From: JBDKGV01 sp039798005
Lineage (GTDB): Bacteria > Fibrobacterota > Fibrobacteria > UBA5070
DNA: 7,258 nucleotides
Reading direction: 5' to 3'
NCBI GenBank assembly: GCA_039798005.1
Contig: JBDKGV010000181.1
Span: 1 to 7,258, forward strand
Each line of letters begins with the position of its first letter. Position 1 is the first letter of the stretch. The position numbers were made by a program, and so were the translations under genes. The notes under the pieces were generated by a model. The model was given only the letters and a program-made list of their open reading frames with translations. It was not told the origin of the DNA and did no database searches. Positions 1 to 6,708 of the stretch are shown here, piece after piece.

Positions 1-1106
1 TAGAGCGAACTCGGCCCCGAAGTGCCGGCGCCTTGGCCCGCCGTCCCCTTGCCCAAGGTGTTCACCTGATTCCAGATCATGGAATCCATCTGGTCCACGG
101 GAAGGGTTCCGCTTTGGGAAGTCACCATGCGCCAGGCGCTGGCCGCCGTGAGAAGCGTCGTCGTTGCCGCATTGAAGGACCACGGCGCGGCAAGGATCGT
201 CCCCTCGCCTTGGTACCAGTACGGCGTGGTGACCTTGCCGTTGAGGGAGCCGTCCTTGTCGGTGTCCAGCATGTTGCCGGCGTAGTGGATGCTCTGGTTC
301 TTGTCCACCTGGTACCAGGTGTTCCCTTCCGAAGAAGGACCGAACACGAAGTAGTTGTTGAGGATGTCGTGCTTGAAGTTCGTGCTGGTGTGGGTCGTGT
401 ACCCGGCCTCGTAGTTGTAGAGGATGTTGTTCACGAACTCGTCGTTGACCTTGTCCAGAGGATTGCGGTTGTGCGAGTTGACGAAGGCGTTGTAGTACCA
501 CGACCAGTCGCTGTTGGGGGATTCGCAGTGCGCTCCGAACTGCTGGTAGATGGGATTGGCCACAAGACAGGACTGGAAGGTGATGTCGGTGACGGGATAG
601 GTCTGCCAGTCGTCGCTCACGCCGCCGATGTTGTTCCAAGGCGCGAACTCGATGGAGCAGTGGTCCACGATGACGTTCTTGGCATTGTACAGGTTCAAGG
701 CCACATCGCCCGTGGAGGCCGTCTCACTGCCTGGCCGGATGCGCAGGTGCCGCAGGATGATGTTGGACTGCTTGCCCGCGGAGATCTTGCCGGCGCGGAA
801 GCCGATGCCCTCGCCCGGGGCCGTCTGCCCCGCCACGGTGATGTTGCTTGCCATCGAGACCGCGGTCTTGAGCGTGATGTAGCCACCCACATCGAAGACC
901 ACGATGCGGTTGGGCTTGCTCACCGCATCACGGAACGACCCGGCACCCGCATCGTCAAGATTGGTGACATGGTAGACCGTGCCCTTGCGTCCACCGGTCG
1001 CGTCCTTGCCAAAGCCCAAGGCTCCCGGAAAGGCCACGGGCGTTGCCGCCTGAGCCAGTCCGACAAGACCAAGGCAAGTCATGCCCAAGCAAATTCGAGC
1101 CATCAT
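1..1106 (-). CDS. Secreted pectate lyase, PL1-like (3' end outside window)
   Basis: This is a probable secreted endo-acting pectate lyase that cleaves polygalacturonate by beta-elimination. 368 residues are visible. Residues 1-20 are a signal peptide ending in LAQA, and the catalytic beta-helix follows almost at once. Seen motifs are VTNLDDAGAGS (48-58), the AGQTAPGEG turn (92-100), VDHCSIEF (147-154) and NRNP at 213-216, where Arg214 and Pro216 match the Arg-x-Pro signature that holds the catalytic arginine in PL1 enzymes. FVNNILYNYE (224-233) and LNNYF (249-253) are typical beta-helix ladder turns. The start is the first of two adjacent ATGs; GGGAG lies six bases upstream of it. The frame is still open at the left edge: the last two bases are TA, so the next base decides between tyrosine and stop. 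The sequence GPSS near 364-367 looks like the usual end of the catalytic domain, so more modules may follow. The gene lies 142 bases after the 915-residue lyase, in the same direction. The lyase call is firm; the exact substrate is inferred. Confidence 0.88.
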   Translation of the reverse strand, partial: MMARICLGMTCLGLVGLAQAATPVAFPGALGFGKDATGGRKGTVYHVTNLDDAGAGSFRDAVSKPNRIVVFDVGGYITLKTAVSMASNITVAGQTAPGEGIGFRAGKISAGKQSNIILRHLRIRPGSETASTGDVALNLYNAKNVIVDHCSIEFAPWNNIGGVSDDWQTYPVTDITFQSCLVANPIYQQFGAHCESPNSDWSWYYNAFVNSHNRNPLDKVNDEFVNNILYNYEAGYTTHTSTNFKHDILNNYFVFGPSSEGNTWYQVDKNQSIHYAGNMLDTDKDGSLNGKVTTPYWYQGEGTILAAPWSFNAATTTLLTAASAWRMVTSQSGTLPVDQMDSMIWNQVNTLGKGTAGQGAGTSGPSSL

Positions 1107-1248
1107 CTCGCACTCCCGCATTGAATCAAAAACATTGCTTCCAGCATACCGTCTCCGGGCGGATTCCATCGGTCGATCCCGATTTCCCCGTTGTCCTGAC
1201 AGTCAACGCCAGGCGACCATGACGACCGCTCACCGAAGGGTCGATCCG
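1107..1248 (-). other. Intergenic leader between the two PL1 lyase genes
   Basis: This 142-base gap separates the stop of the 915-residue lyase from the start of the left-end lyase. I see no convincing hairpin with a T-tract, so readthrough is possible. The part nearest the downstream gene (about 1115-1150) is AT-richer and contains TATGCT (minus strand, 1148-1143), a weak -10 candidate without a good -35 box. GGTCGATCC occurs twice on the plus strand (1171-1179 and 1239-1247). The first copy sits in a small dyad, ATCGG (1168-1172) with CCGAT (1179-1183). No regulator can be named from this. Confidence 0.35.
1113..1117 (-). promoter_or_regulatory. Ribosome binding site of the left-end pectate lyase
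   Basis: GGGAG on the minus strand, with six bases before the ATG at 1106. It supports the first ATG of the ATG-ATG pair, since the second would be nine bases away, and it places the signal peptide at the very N-terminus. Confidence 0.65.
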
Positions 1249-3996
1249 TCAGCGCAGGGCCGTTGCCGCCGGGGAGATCAGGCGCACCTCGTGGAGTCCA
1301 TCCCCATCGAACCGTGCCAGCAGAACCCTGTGAGGCAGCGCCCCGACATCGATTCCCAGGTCCCCGGTTCCTTCCACGCGGGCCACGACGCGCCCCGACA
1401 GGTCATTCAGCACAAGCGATCCGGTGGCGTCGGTGTGGACACCGACCCGGCGCGCATCGACGCTCCAGGCGAAGTTCTTCCCGACCTGGCCGCGAGCCCC
1501 CGTTCCCACCGAATTCAAAGCCGTGTACAGCAGCAGATCGCGCGACTTCGAGTGCCCGTCGGCATCCTTCGCGGTGGCGGAAAGGCGCACGAATCCGCAT
1601 CCCTTGACCGGACTCACGGAAAGCTTCCCGCTTGCGATCGACGAGGTCAGACATGCGTTGGTCGAGACCGAATACGCAGGCGAGCTGGTGTACCCGGCAA
1701 ACAACGAAGCAAGGTCGAAGCTTGTGGAAGCACCCATCTTCACCTCGGCATGGGGCGTGGCCATCCAATCGAGGTAATCCTCGAGGTTGGTCCAGCCGTC
1801 GCCGTCCGGGTCGGCATTGGCGTCGGCAAAGTTGGTGCCTGCCGAGGTCGGGCTCGTCCCGATCGCCGTCTCGTACCAATCGGGCAGCCCATCGGCATCG
1901 GTGTCGAAGCCTGCGGGTCGGGTCGTTGTGGGATAGCTCTCGTAGCCACCCACGTCGGTCTCGCGATCGGGAAGCCCGGGCAATCCCGACTTGCTGCCCT
2001 TGCAGGAGGTCGTGCCGGTCAGGACTTCCTTCACGATGCGCTTGTCGTGGTCGTCATAGACCGGCATCGTCATCCCGACATCGGAAAGCACGTCCTTGTA
2101 GGCTTCCTTGGCGGTCTGGATCTTGGCGTTCGAGGTGAAGAACGGAGCGGTCGCCCAGACCGTCCAGTCCAGCACTTGCCCGCCCGAGAGCACGTACTTG
2201 CGCCCGCAGTCGTCCTTGGTCCCGTCGCACGTGACGCTTCCGTCCTTGGCCTGCAGGATGTTCCCCTTGTAGTAGTAGGCCTGTGATCCCTTGCCGGTTC
2301 CTTCCAATTGTGCATTCAGGGCATAGTGCATCGTGGTGGCGGCACCTTCCTTGTAGTAGTTGCCGACGAAGTTGACCTCGTGGGCCCCGCCGTCGGTGGA
2401 CCTGCCTTCCCAGTTGTAGACCACGTTGTTGAAGATGTCCAAACGCCCGGCATAGGCGCCGTCTCCATCCAGTCCGCCGCCCAGGCTCCAGTTGCGTCCT
2501 TCGTTGTGCGCCAACAGGTTGTGATGGTACGAGCCGATGTCGCCGCCGATGGTGGCCGCGTACCCATGGCCCGTGCCCGCAGGGTAATTCTGGTGATCCG
2601 CCACGTTGAGCGCCTCGGCAAGCATGGTGCGCTGCAGGGTGAGGTTCTTTCCGCTGCGCGAGCTGAAGGCCTCATCGATGGTCCAGCTCACTGAAGCGTG
2701 GTCCATGATCGCATGGCTGCAACCGTTGAGCCCCGTTCCGTCCCAGGTCAGGCCCGTGTAACCCAGGCGCACCTTGAGAAAGCGGATGATCGCATCGTCG
2801 GCACCACTCATCCCGAAGGGGCAGGACTTGACGACGACACCTTTGCCCGGAGCCGTCTGGCCCGCGAAGGTCACGCGATCGGACGAAAGCGTGAGACGCG
2901 ACTTCAGCGTGATCAGGCCCGCCACATCCAAGACGATGGTGCGTGGCCCAATGTCGTTCTCCACGGCCTCGCGCAGGCTTCCGGCTCCAGCATCGTTGAG
3001 GTTGGTCACATGCACAACCTTGCCTCCCCGCCCGCCCCGCGCGTAGCGTCCGTGGCCTTCGGCATCGCGGAAGGCCAGACGCCTGGGTTCGAAGCACCAC
3101 AGTTGGCCTTGGGTCACCGCACCATCAGCACCGGTCTCATCAATGCGCCACCAGACGCGTTTGTGCACCGAAGGCTTGGAAAGCACGTAGGTGGTGGTGG
3201 TCTGGGCACCCTTGTACTCAGCGGAGGACGTCGTCGCCTTGGCGACCGTTGCAGAATCGGTTCCCACGTAGACCCCGTGCGACTTCGCGCCGCTTGCCGT
3301 CTTCCAAGACAGCGTCACGGAACCGGCATCGGCGTTCACATGCCAGTCGCGATCCTCAGGTACGGCTCCGGAGGCCTGCGCCTTGGGGTTGGGGACATCC
3401 AGCACCAGCCCGTTGATGTAGACGTTTTTATAGCTGGAGCTGGAACTTGCATTGGGCGAATAGAGGAGCGTGACGGTCTTTCCCGCCGTCGCCGTGAAGG
3501 TGACGTAGCTGAGCACCGAAGCATCGGTGGTCAAGACCCGGTTGGACGGCTTGAGGTTGGTCACCTTGCGCACACCGTCCACGTCCACATTGATCTCAGC
3601 CCATTGGTTGCCGTCAGTGGTGTTGTGGTACGCCAGGAGGCTGTGCGATCCCGCCGACAGGCCGGAGATCTCCAGCTTGATGGCACCGCCCGCGTTGCCG
3701 TCCTTCACGATCAGTCCATCGCCCGCCATGCGTGCGTAGTTGGGGGACTGGACCAGGACCTTGTACCAGTCGGTGGTCAGGGTGGAGCCGCCCGAGCCTG
3801 CCATGGTGACCTTGAAGGTGATTCCTGAGATCGTCTTGGATTCCGAGGCGACGTCAGCCACCGGCCACGGCGTCCAGCCCGGTTCGTTGACTTCGACCTC
3901 CTGCCGACCCGTCTTGTTGAAGTCGATGTTGATCGCCGCCTTGGCGGAAGAAATCCCCATCATGCAAAGTATTCCAGACAACATCCATCTGCGCAT
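1249..3996 (-). CDS. Secreted multidomain pectate lyase, PL1-like, with T9SS-like tail
   Basis: This is a 915-residue extracellular pectate lyase. Residues 1-20 are a signal peptide ending in SSAKA. Residues 21-203 form a malectin/CBM-like beta-sandwich (INIDFNKTG, NEPGWTPW, GLSAGSHSLLAYHNT). Residues 213-304 are fibronectin-III-like (VTLSWKTASGAKSHGVYVGT, WWRIDE). The PL1-type beta-helix covers about 305-690, with VTNLNDAGAGSLREAV (330-345), AGQTAPGKG (378-386), MDHASVSWTIDE (431-442), EGRNWSLGGG (499-508) and FNNVVYNWEGR (522-532). An Asp-rich bacterial thrombospondin type 3 segment follows (697-742: FDTDADGLPDWYE, then DPDGDGWTNLEDYL), probably binding calcium. An Ig/cadherin-like module (757-826) and a C-terminal sorting-like domain (about 835-910, with LNDLSGRVV and VLLARF) end the protein. 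Arg501 is in RNW rather than the RxP of the neighbouring lyase. The frame stays open 67 codons further upstream into the preceding gene, but the signal peptide and ribosome binding site fix the start at 3996. Confidence 0.92.
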   Translation of the reverse strand: MRRWMLSGILCMMGISSAKAAINIDFNKTGRQEVEVNEPGWTPWPVADVASESKTISGITFKVTMAGSGGSTLTTDWYKVLVQSPNYARMAGDGLIVKDGNAGGAIKLEISGLSAGSHSLLAYHNTTDGNQWAEINVDVDGVRKVTNLKPSNRVLTTDASVLSYVTFTATAGKTVTLLYSPNASSSSSYKNVYINGLVLDVPNPKAQASGAVPEDRDWHVNADAGSVTLSWKTASGAKSHGVYVGTDSATVAKATTSSAEYKGAQTTTTYVLSKPSVHKRVWWRIDETGADGAVTQGQLWCFEPRRLAFRDAEGHGRYARGGRGGKVVHVTNLNDAGAGSLREAVENDIGPRTIVLDVAGLITLKSRLTLSSDRVTFAGQTAPGKGVVVKSCPFGMSGADDAIIRFLKVRLGYTGLTWDGTGLNGCSHAIMDHASVSWTIDEAFSSRSGKNLTLQRTMLAEALNVADHQNYPAGTGHGYAATIGGDIGSYHHNLLAHNEGRNWSLGGGLDGDGAYAGRLDIFNNVVYNWEGRSTDGGAHEVNFVGNYYKEGAATTMHYALNAQLEGTGKGSQAYYYKGNILQAKDGSVTCDGTKDDCGRKYVLSGGQVLDWTVWATAPFFTSNAKIQTAKEAYKDVLSDVGMTMPVYDDHDKRIVKEVLTGTTSCKGSKSGLPGLPDRETDVGGYESYPTTTRPAGFDTDADGLPDWYETAIGTSPTSAGTNFADANADPDGDGWTNLEDYLDWMATPHAEVKMGASTSFDLASLFAGYTSSPAYSVSTNACLTSSIASGKLSVSPVKGCGFVRLSATAKDADGHSKSRDLLLYTALNSVGTGARGQVGKNFAWSVDARRVGVHTDATGSLVLNDLSGRVVARVEGTGDLGIDVGALPHRVLLARFDGDGLHEVRLISPAATALR

Positions 3997-4094
3997 TTCA
4001 TGCCCCCATTCTTGCTTTGAATCTTTGCATTTCTTCAATTTTACGCAAGCCAAGTTGATCACATGTGTTGTCAGCGACACAATTCCAGACAACA
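3971..4094. repeat. 13-base direct repeat flanking the start of the 915-residue lyase
   Basis: ATTCCAGACAACA occurs exactly at 3971-3983 and 4082-4094 (plus-strand reading), 111 bases apart. The left copy lies inside the signal-peptide codons of the 915-residue lyase; the right copy is in its upstream leader. Read in the lyase frame both copies spell LSGI, with the right copy falling in untranslated sequence. It may be a relic of a small duplication, a paired operator, or chance. Confidence 0.5.
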
Positions 4095-4099
4095 ATGAA
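3997..4099 (-). promoter_or_regulatory. AT-rich leader, probable promoter region of the 915-residue lyase
   Basis: The region between the hairpin after the 843-residue gene and the ATG at 3996 is clearly AT-richer than its surroundings, which fits a promoter. TAAAAT (minus strand, 4043-4038) is the best -10 candidate; nothing close to TTGACA lies 16-18 bases upstream, so an activator or a non-housekeeping sigma factor would be needed. The 8-base palindrome CACATGTG (4060-4067) and a dyad of TGTTGTC (4066-4072) with GACAACA (4088-4094) could be operator sites. No known regulator motif is recognised. Confidence 0.35.
4003..4007 (-). promoter_or_regulatory. Ribosome binding site of the 915-residue lyase
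   Basis: GGGGG on the minus strand, six bases before the ATG at 3996. It selects this start over in-frame starts further upstream, which would overlap the previous gene and bury the signal peptide. A closer upstream ATG (4001-3999) is out of frame. Confidence 0.6.
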
Positions 4100-4122
4100 G
4101 TGGGCGGGAGGTCCCAGCCCAC
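4088..4122 (-). terminator. Candidate Rho-independent terminator after the 843-residue lyase
   Basis: Reading the minus strand, GTGGGC (4122-4117), one bulged T, GGG, a loop ACCT (4112-4109), then CCC and GCCCAC (4105-4100) form a nine-pair GC-rich stem. It is followed by TTCATTGTTGT, a T-rich but interrupted tail. The stem begins seven bases after the stop codon at 4130-4132. The position and stem are right for termination; the tail is weaker than in a textbook case. Confidence 0.6.
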
Positions 4123-4129
4123 ATTCAGC

Positions 4130-4648
4130 CTATTCCGGCGCCACCACCGAGCGCGTGATCTCGTTCGTGCCAAATCCAGCAAAGCGAATTTTTGCAAGCA
4201 GCACGCCCTTGATTCCCACAGGCGCCCGCGGATTCGGAGACGATGGATCCAGCCACTGCTCCTCCTGACGCACCAACTGCCCCTTGAGATCCATCCAAAT
4301 CACCTGCGCCCTGACCAATCCAGCCCCTCCATCCCGCATCCCCACCGTCTCGACGACATCGGTCACCAAAACCGCAATGGATTGCTTTGCGGTTCCAGCC
4401 CCGTCGGCTGCCGAGACGTTGACCTTGTAGATGTTGTCCGCACCGTTGTCGCTGGGCTTCTCAAAGTCCGGCGCCTTGGCGAATACCAGCTCCCCTGTCG
4501 CGTTTCCCACCGTAAAGAATGCCGAGTCCTCCCCTCCGGCAATGGAATAGCTTACCACTTTTCCACTCGGGCTTGTGGCAACGACTTTCACGACCGCCAC
4601 CGTGTTCTCGGAAACCGACAGCGACTTGCCACTGGTGAAGACCGGAGC
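4130..4648 (-). repeat. Cadherin-like plus tail block, copy 2 (paralogous with 6709-7230)
   Basis: This segment encodes the last 172 residues of the 843-residue lyase and aligns almost without gaps to the last 173 residues of the upstream protein. By hand count about 64 of 98 residues match in the cadherin-like part and about 26 of the next 46 aligned residues in the tail. At DNA level a 19-base perfect match (4257-4275 with 6836-6854) covers the codons of VRQEEQ. It is a domain-level duplication rather than a mobile repeat. Confidence 0.8.
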
Positions 4649-6661
4649 CGACGATGCCACGGTCAACGTGACAAAATCCGATACGCGAGTCAGTCCGGAG
4701 TTGTCCGTCGCCACCGCCACCACGGAATGGGTTCCTGCCGGAATCGAAGCAGCGGAAACGCTCCAAGGCGAAGCCGTCGCGGTTCCAAGAAGCTGGGTGC
4801 CCGCAAAGAAGGCGACGGACTTCACGCTGCCGTCGGCGTCGGACGCCGTGGCGGTCAGGGTCAGGGTCGCCGGAGCCGTCAGCGAGACGCCGACGACCGG
4901 AGAGGTCAGCGCCACCGCGGGTGCCTTGTTGGACTGGCCAAAGCCTTGGTTGTACACAAGCGGCTTGCCCCAACGCCCACCGGCACCGGTGTTCAAAGGA
5001 TTTTCCGTCGGGAGGTTGGCGACGGCCCGCTTCGCGTAGCTGTAGCTTGGCGTGAAGACGGTCTCTAGCGGTGCAGATGCAAGGACCACGCTGTTCTCGC
5101 CATAGAACTTCGCAGTGGAATTCGCGGTGGTGTTTCCCGACCACCACACGTTGCCATTGGCCCCCTGAAACACGTAGGCATGGGTCGCATGGTTCACGTA
5201 GTTGTTCTCGAAGCGCACCTGGGTGGGGGCGCTCGCGTTCACGGCCTCGGCTCCGATCATGTAGTAGTTGTTGGTGTCGATGTAGTTGTTGTAGAGATGC
5301 ACACGGCTGGCGGTGAGGCCGCTTCCCACCTTCGGGACGCGCCCGGAGGTCGCATGCCAGTAGTTGTTCGCGTAGGTGACATCGGCATCCTCGACCAGGG
5401 CCACGAACGGGTCCAGCTGGTAGCAGTTGAACTCGTTCCGGCCGTCATAATCCAGCCATGAGATGGTGGTCTCGGTGGAGTATTCGATGTCCAAGCCGTC
5501 CGAGATCCACTTGTACGAAATGTGGTCCGCCCAGTACTTGCCCGTGCGGTTGGTGCTCCCGCCCACGATGGACAGGCCATCTCCACCTTCGACAAGGTGC
5601 GGATTCACGTCGTAGATCCCGAGGTTGCGGTAGATCTGGTTCTTGGCCCCTTCGTTGGCGCGCATGTAGATCGAAGCGCCTCGCAGGTTGGCGCCTCGCC
5701 CCATTCCGATCAAGGTCTTGTTGGCCTTGGTCGTGATCCAGTTGCTCCAAGCCTTGAGATTTTCCGACTCCGCAACGGGAGTCGATCCATCACCCAGGGA
5801 TGCGCACGAATTGGCTTCGAAGGCCACCCGGTAGTAGGTGTTGGAACTGTTCGGGTTCGAGGATCCGCATGGCAGCTTGCACCAGGTGCGGTTGGCCGCC
5901 TTCGCCTCGGTCACGGCATTGCGGCTGCGGCGAAGATCATAGGTCCCCTCAGGGACCAAAATGATTTTCCGCGCAGTATCCTGCAGTGCCTTGATGATCG
6001 ATGTCGAATCCGTGGCGACCACGAGCAAACCACCGTCTCCACCAGTAGTCGCCGCCCCGAAGCCTTCGGCCTGGATCTTGAAGGTGTACCGCAAGACCGC
6101 TTGGCTGCTCGTCGCGGAGCCCGCCCAGATCCACTTGGCGCCCGATCCCGAAGCGAAACCGCCCAAGGCGTTGCCACTGGGCGTTGTGGCCGAGCTTCCG
6201 CCGATCGTCACCGCCGCCCAGGAGGCATCATTGTAGCTGCGGCTCTTCCAGGCATTGTCCGTCACGGAGGTCGAGACCTTCCAGCCGCTGCCGCTGACCA
6301 AGGTCTTCTCCAATTCGTCGATCTGCACCAGCACACCCGGCGCACCGTTGCCGTCCACACCCACCACCGAAAGCGCATTGGTCCCCGGCAGGAACGTCAT
6401 CGGGACGAAGGTCACACGCCCGGCCACATTGTCCTGGGCCAGCAATTCGCCGTTGAGGTACAGTCGATATCCACCGTCGGCGGTGATCCAGATGCCCGGC
6501 CCTCCCCCCGCGTTGTAGGTGCGGCCGATCAATGGGGATCCGACGACATCTCCACCGCCCCAGGCGGCAGCCGTCGGGAGCACCACCGTTTCCTCGACCT
6601 GCACCTGCGCCATGGCCAAAACCGCAGCGCAAAGAATTCCCGTCAAGCAGTCCCTGATCAT
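4130..6661 (-). CDS. Secreted PL1-like pectate lyase with Ig-like, cadherin-like and sorting-like modules
   Basis: This is an 843-residue extracellular protein, probably cleaving pectate. Residues 1-18 are a signal peptide (ILCAAVLAMA). Residues 20-196 look like a galactose-binding-type beta-sandwich (ITADGGYRLYLNGELL, then KWIWAG and RYTFKI). The beta-helix domain spans about 208-568: KTLIGMGRGANLRG (315-328), IYRNLGIYDVN (343-353), GGDGLSIVGGS (359-369), WADH (377-380), SDGLDIEYSTETTISW (387-402) and SGRVPKVGSG (439-448). Arg441 and Pro443 fit the PL1 RxPxxR signature, but its last Arg is Gly446. A Big_9-type Ig-like module (579-668, LTATASDADGSV), a cadherin-like domain (672-771, FTSGKSLSVSEN, APDFEKP, ADNIYKV) and a tail domain (782-843, VRQEEQWLDP) follow. 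It lies 47 bases after the upstream gene, with which it shares the last two domains, so the pair is probably an operon. An in-frame ATG at 6712 overlaps the upstream stop as ATGA, but the start at 6661 has the better ribosome site and an intact signal peptide. Confidence 0.9.
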   Translation of the reverse strand: MIRDCLTGILCAAVLAMAQVQVEETVVLPTAAAWGGGDVVGSPLIGRTYNAGGGPGIWITADGGYRLYLNGELLAQDNVAGRVTFVPMTFLPGTNALSVVGVDGNGAPGVLVQIDELEKTLVSGSGWKVSTSVTDNAWKSRSYNDASWAAVTIGGSSATTPSGNALGGFASGSGAKWIWAGSATSSQAVLRYTFKIQAEGFGAATTGGDGGLLVVATDSTSIIKALQDTARKIILVPEGTYDLRRSRNAVTEAKAANRTWCKLPCGSSNPNSSNTYYRVAFEANSCASLGDGSTPVAESENLKAWSNWITTKANKTLIGMGRGANLRGASIYMRANEGAKNQIYRNLGIYDVNPHLVEGGDGLSIVGGSTNRTGKYWADHISYKWISDGLDIEYSTETTISWLDYDGRNEFNCYQLDPFVALVEDADVTYANNYWHATSGRVPKVGSGLTASRVHLYNNYIDTNNYYMIGAEAVNASAPTQVRFENNYVNHATHAYVFQGANGNVWWSGNTTANSTAKFYGENSVVLASAPLETVFTPSYSYAKRAVANLPTENPLNTGAGGRWGKPLVYNQGFGQSNKAPAVALTSPVVGVSLTAPATLTLTATASDADGSVKSVAFFAGTQLLGTATASPWSVSAASIPAGTHSVVAVATDNSGLTRVSDFVTLTVASSAPVFTSGKSLSVSENTVAVVKVVATSPSGKVVSYSIAGGEDSAFFTVGNATGELVFAKAPDFEKPSDNGADNIYKVNVSAADGAGTAKQSIAVLVTDVVETVGMRDGGAGLVRAQVIWMDLKGQLVRQEEQWLDPSSPNPRAPVGIKGVLLAKIRFAGFGTNEITRSVVAPE

Positions 6662-6667
6662 GTTCGA

Positions 6668-6674
6668 CCTCCCC
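6668..6674 (-). promoter_or_regulatory. Ribosome binding site of the 843-residue lyase
   Basis: GGGGAGG on the minus strand, six bases before the ATG at 6661, close to an ideal Shine-Dalgarno site. It decides the start in favour of 6661 over the in-frame ATG at 6712. The intergenic gap to the upstream gene is only 47 bases, and no terminator is visible in it. Confidence 0.75.
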
Positions 6675-6708
6675 GCACAGCGTTCCACATCATCCATCGC
6701 ATGACTGT

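Noticed and set aside
33..1124. 363-codon open frame on the plus strand
   Set aside because: It is antisense to the left-end pectate lyase, has a low-complexity Val/Arg/Gly/His-rich translation and no recognisable domain. Such shadows are expected in GC-rich DNA.
1081..2286. 401-codon plus-strand open frame
   Set aside because: It runs across the intergenic gap and antisense to the 915-residue lyase, with an Arg/Gly/Val-rich translation and no family likeness.
3937..3996. Cysteine in the signal peptide (SGILCMM) as a lipoprotein lipobox
   Set aside because: The residues before the Cys (G-I-L) do not fit the [LVI]-[AST]-[GA]-C consensus, and a better signal peptidase I site (SSAKA) follows. 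The same applies to TGILC in the 843-residue lyase.
4055..4072. CRP/FNR-type operator around TGTGATCAA
   Set aside because: Only one half-site (TGTGA) is present; the expected inverted partner at the right spacing is missing.
3997..4197. In-frame 67-codon N-terminal extension of the 915-residue lyase
   Set aside because: It would overlap the preceding gene by 68 bases, include the terminator hairpin and move the signal peptide inside the protein. The site at 4003-4007 supports the start at 3996.
3740..5068. 442-codon plus-strand open frame
   Set aside because: It is antisense to two clear lyase genes and crosses the terminator and promoter region between them. The translation is Arg/His-rich and lacks domain features.
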